Below, piece by piece: positions 60,970 to 64,000 of a DNA stretch of 64,000 bases (positions are counted from its first letter, which is position 1; every line of letters starts with the position of its first letter). Below the pieces are notes generated by a model. That model did no database searches. It saw only the letters and a program-made list of their open reading frames with translations, and was not told the origin of the DNA. The position numbers and the translations under genes are program-made. The stretch covers positions 48,731,252-48,795,251 of the forward strand of contig OY735227.1 in the NCBI GenBank assembly GCA_963457665.1. The letters run 5' to 3'. Source of the stretch: Thysanoteuthis rhombus (taxonomy: Eukaryota; Mollusca; Cephalopoda; Oegopsida; Thysanoteuthidae).

Positions 60970-61640
60970 CAAAATCATGATAAAACAACCAAGAATTAAG
61001 ATGAAAGTTAAAACTAGTCAAACTCAAAAAGAATTTTCCGACCGTCTTAATTTGAGAATTCACCTACATTGACCCAAGGATATTGAAAGATTTGAGAATT
61101 AAAAGCATTTCTTCAGTGTATGAGTTCCCACAAGGCAAAAGTACATATTGACTAAAATTGTGTGTTCAAGAATAACAATAATGATACTAGTTGCAAAAAT
61201 GTGTGGAATGATAAAAATGGGGAAAATATTACTGGTTTATTGATGATTTTTTTCAATATCTAATAATATTTGAAATTAGATATTTATTGAATTGGAATAC
61301 TGGTTAGTAATAATTACCTTCCTGATATTTGGTATTGTTTAGCTTGAAGTTGTACATGAATCTGGGAGGTAATTTATTAGATTGATGTAAGTATTCAGAA
61401 TATTTCATTCATATAAATCCATTGCATCATAATCTAATCATCTAAGTATGAAAAAAGAAGGAAAGCATATAATAGAAATTAAAACATATCCGTGAACGTC
61501 TTCTCGTTCATAATATTGAAAAAGCTAAAAGAGTAAATGTTCAATTTGTAGTCGTAAGCAGTCTAAAAAAATATGTATTATCGATTAGGAAACCGCTTTC
61601 AAACTCATAATCGACGGGAATAATAAGCATCAGATTCCAA
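60970..61640. other. No feature seen
   Basis: AT-rich unassigned sequence. Confidence 0.45.
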
Positions 61641-61675
61641 CACGACGTGAGTAAAAAAGTATCTGATACATTGCT
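61641..61675 (+). mobile_element. Tc1/mariner MITE terminal repeat, third copy (end only)
   Basis: CGTGAGTAAAAAAGTATCTG at 61646 followed by ATACATTG matches the terminal repeat of the MITE at 21523-21787. No right end and no clear interior match, so only the end is called. Confidence 0.45.
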
Positions 61676-61679
61676 AAAA

Positions 61680-63848
61680 AGAACATTTTAACATCCTTGT
61701 ACAGCTTCAAAATTGCCAACTCGGATAGTTTAACGCTCAACACATCTGCCACACATGGTATGAGCAAAGAACGTGGAAAACTCTTCATTAGGAAAAATTT
61801 CTCTGCGCTCTCAGCAGCTTATTGAGTACACTCTAAGCTGTGTACTTAGAGTGGATATATCCCATTGGTGGACTTACATCCTCCTAAGAGATGGTCATAA
61901 AAACTTGTAGGAATAAAGTCCTGGTCTCGACCAGACTTGAGACTTGTAAAGATCGCTAAGCTGACGCATGCAAGACTCCGTCACCGGCTGTTATACTCCA
62001 TTGGAGGGTTGTCTCTCAAGAGATATAATGCACCTTACCTATGCAGCTTCCAAATGGACATGATTTAGACCAAAGTGTACAACTAGAGCTCGCAGAATGA
62101 GGCGCTATTCTCTGCCTTTTAATGACAATTCATGTTTAGATACCACCAACATGAATCGAAGGTGGTGCGTATTATACAATCTCATTTATTATTGTAAATC
62201 TGACGGTTCTGCTGTTATAAAAAGTGGTGTCTGTTTGGTGACAATTTGTGATTGAAGTAAGTGTCTATTTAATTCGTAGTAGAATATTGTCCGTCATATG
62301 ATGGGTTTTCGTATTTGGAATTGGAATTTTCGTTGATATTAAGTTCTGTCACCTTTAGTCATCCACATATAGCTATTACATAAAACCCACCAAAAAAAAA
62401 ACAACAAACCCTTAAATTGGAGAGGATATCAGTCCGAATAATTCATTGAATGATGGCGATACTTCCTCTCGGAACTTCGGACAACATAGGGAAAGCTGAA
62501 AAATACTGCAACTGTAGAGGTAGGTATTGAAACCACAAATTCCGTATGATTTACGGAATAATGATGATTTTCCATTCCAGAACATTTGATAAAAAAAACT
62601 TGGAGATTTTAGTCCGTTTCATAGACATTTTCTCCTTTGAATGTCTTGGAAACAACGGGAGAACAAAAACGACTACGATAATATCAATCAAAATTTTTCC
62701 CACGAAATCTTTTTCGTCTCAGACCCTAAACAAAACTACTTACGACAAGACCTCTGAGAAAGGGCGTAATAAGTGCGTTGTAACGGGGTCCAGGGCAAGG
62801 GGGAGACCCAAGAGTTTCTTGGGTAGAATTGTATATCGAAATTTGTGAGTCAATGTACGGTGTGTCCATTATTGAAATAGATTAATTATCGTTTAGCGAC
62901 GAGTGAACAAGGTATGACACGCTAAAAGGTTTATAGCAGATGAAAACAGGATGGTCAAAGGACTTGGATGTTTGTATAACTGGTGTGTGTGGGGACAAAA
63001 CAGCTCTACATCTTGTTATGAAATTCTCTTCGAAGGCTCTGTCTTACGGAATACCTGAGAATATACACAGGGATCTTAGGAAAGTTTATGTATCTTTGAT
63101 AGATGTAGTTATTTCTTAAGCATAAGTTAGTTTGGTTTAAAGCTGCAACAACGATGCATTTTATGAAAATTGAAATTTCCGTCAATTGTCTGCAAAATTT
63201 GTTTCTTACTCATCAGTCTGCACAACAGTTGACCAGTGTATAGTAATTTATGATGAATCTGCCTTGAAATGACACTAGGAAAGCGCCCAGAGAGGTTCAA
63301 ATTTATTACGGATTGCCAGAGAGAAATTAGCTTGTTAGCCACTACCCAACAGCAACTGCCATCTACATATTTACTAATTTTAGTGAAAACTGGCATAAGG
63401 CGATAATAGTTAGGCACCCAGTGAGGAACGAAGTTACGAAGAATTGCACACAAAAAAAGTTTGCAAGCAATCACATGTATCTGTAAGTTCACACCACTTT
63501 TGCGTGTATGCAGATAGACAGTTCCCTGTATCTGGCTCAAGGCTATTTATTTTCAGCGCTGTATAGAAAGTAGTGGTGGTTAGTGAACGTTTTTATCACT
63601 GCAACGGAGTATTTTTGAATTTAAAACCTGGTAGACAATAAATTTGTCATGTGTCAGGTATATCACGAGTGATATGTGTGCAGGGTGGCTAGATTTAGCG
63701 ATAAGGGGGGATAATCTGAGCTTTATCTCAGACTCACCCAATACATCGGAATCCAACAAGACCAGAGGCTGAGGAACGACACCACACATTGGTCCCATGA
63801 CGGTTTTTACTAAGTGACCAACCTATTTTTCTTTCTTTGATAACTCTC

Positions 63849-63850
<2 letters not shown>
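61680..63850. other. No gene confirmed (2.2 kb); hairpin at 61829-61853
   Basis: CACTCTAAG (61829-61837) pairs perfectly with CTTAGAGTG (61845-61853) around a 7-base loop. A plus-strand frame ending at 62848 includes TGSRARGRPKSF, a basic motif common in LINE C-termini, too short to assign. The minus-strand frame 63127-63540 (137 codons) is the longest complex open frame without a family. Confidence 0.35.
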
Positions 63851-63930
<80 letters not shown>

Positions 63931-64000
63931 AGAGAGAGAGAGAGAGAGAGTGGGAGGATAGATATAGATCTATATATATTTACATATCTATATATATATA
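63851..64000. repeat. (TA)n(GA)n compound microsatellite at the window edge
   Basis: (TA)n from about 63853 to 63927, GGGAGAGAGAGA to 63950, then TAGATATAGATCTATATATA to the end of the window. Confidence 0.95.

Overview
This is a gene-poor, repeat-dense piece of an animal nuclear genome. It is AT-rich, with very long (TA)n and (CA)n tracts and megasatellite-like purine tracts. It also carries fragments of RTE-type and R2-like LINEs, Tc1/mariner and hAT DNA transposons, a Penelope-like element and tRNA/5S-derived SINEs. Large spliced genes with very long introns, combined with this repeat mix, fit a mollusc. A coleoid cephalopod is my best guess, as inference only; nothing in the window fixes the species. 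There is no bacterial, organellar or viral gene organisation.

Host coding sequence is almost absent. The one convincing piece is a 109-bp minus-strand exon at 21121-21229. It has a strong acceptor, a strong donor and a start codon, and its peptide resembles the extreme N-terminus of inositol 1,4,5-trisphosphate (IP3) receptor-type channels. If that is right, most of 1-21120 is the first coding intron of this gene. Two weaker first-exon candidates lie on the plus strand: a signal-peptide-like one at 22461-22507 and another at 46615-46661.

Layout. 1-15 kb: unique-looking sequence with a complete hAT MITE, purine tracts, an RTE endonuclease-domain relic and a tRNA-5S SINE. 15.4-18.4 kb: a 3-kb purine satellite. 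21-25 kb: the host exon, a second tRNA-5S SINE, a Tc1-family MITE and a decayed Tc1 element. 25.7-27 kb: a minisatellite split by an R2-like LINE. 27.2-30 kb: microsatellites and purine tracts. 28.8-38.2 kb: a cluster of RTE LINE 3' fragments, some nested, one with a visible target-site duplication and one broken by a foreign tandem repeat. 45-46.2 kb: a fairly well preserved Tc1 transposon. 51.5-53 kb: an RTE fragment that shares its 3' flank with the copy at 34 kb, then the best-preserved tRNA-5S SINE. 53.7-58.6 kb: a very AT-rich satellite block and a fossil Penelope-like element between inverted repeats. 58.6-64 kb: mostly unassigned, ending in a (TA)n(GA)n tract.

The most novel signal is a SINE family whose copies join a tRNA-like head to a 5S rRNA-like body through a shared linker. 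It is seen at three separate places. Most long open frames here are translations of simple repeats and are not genes.
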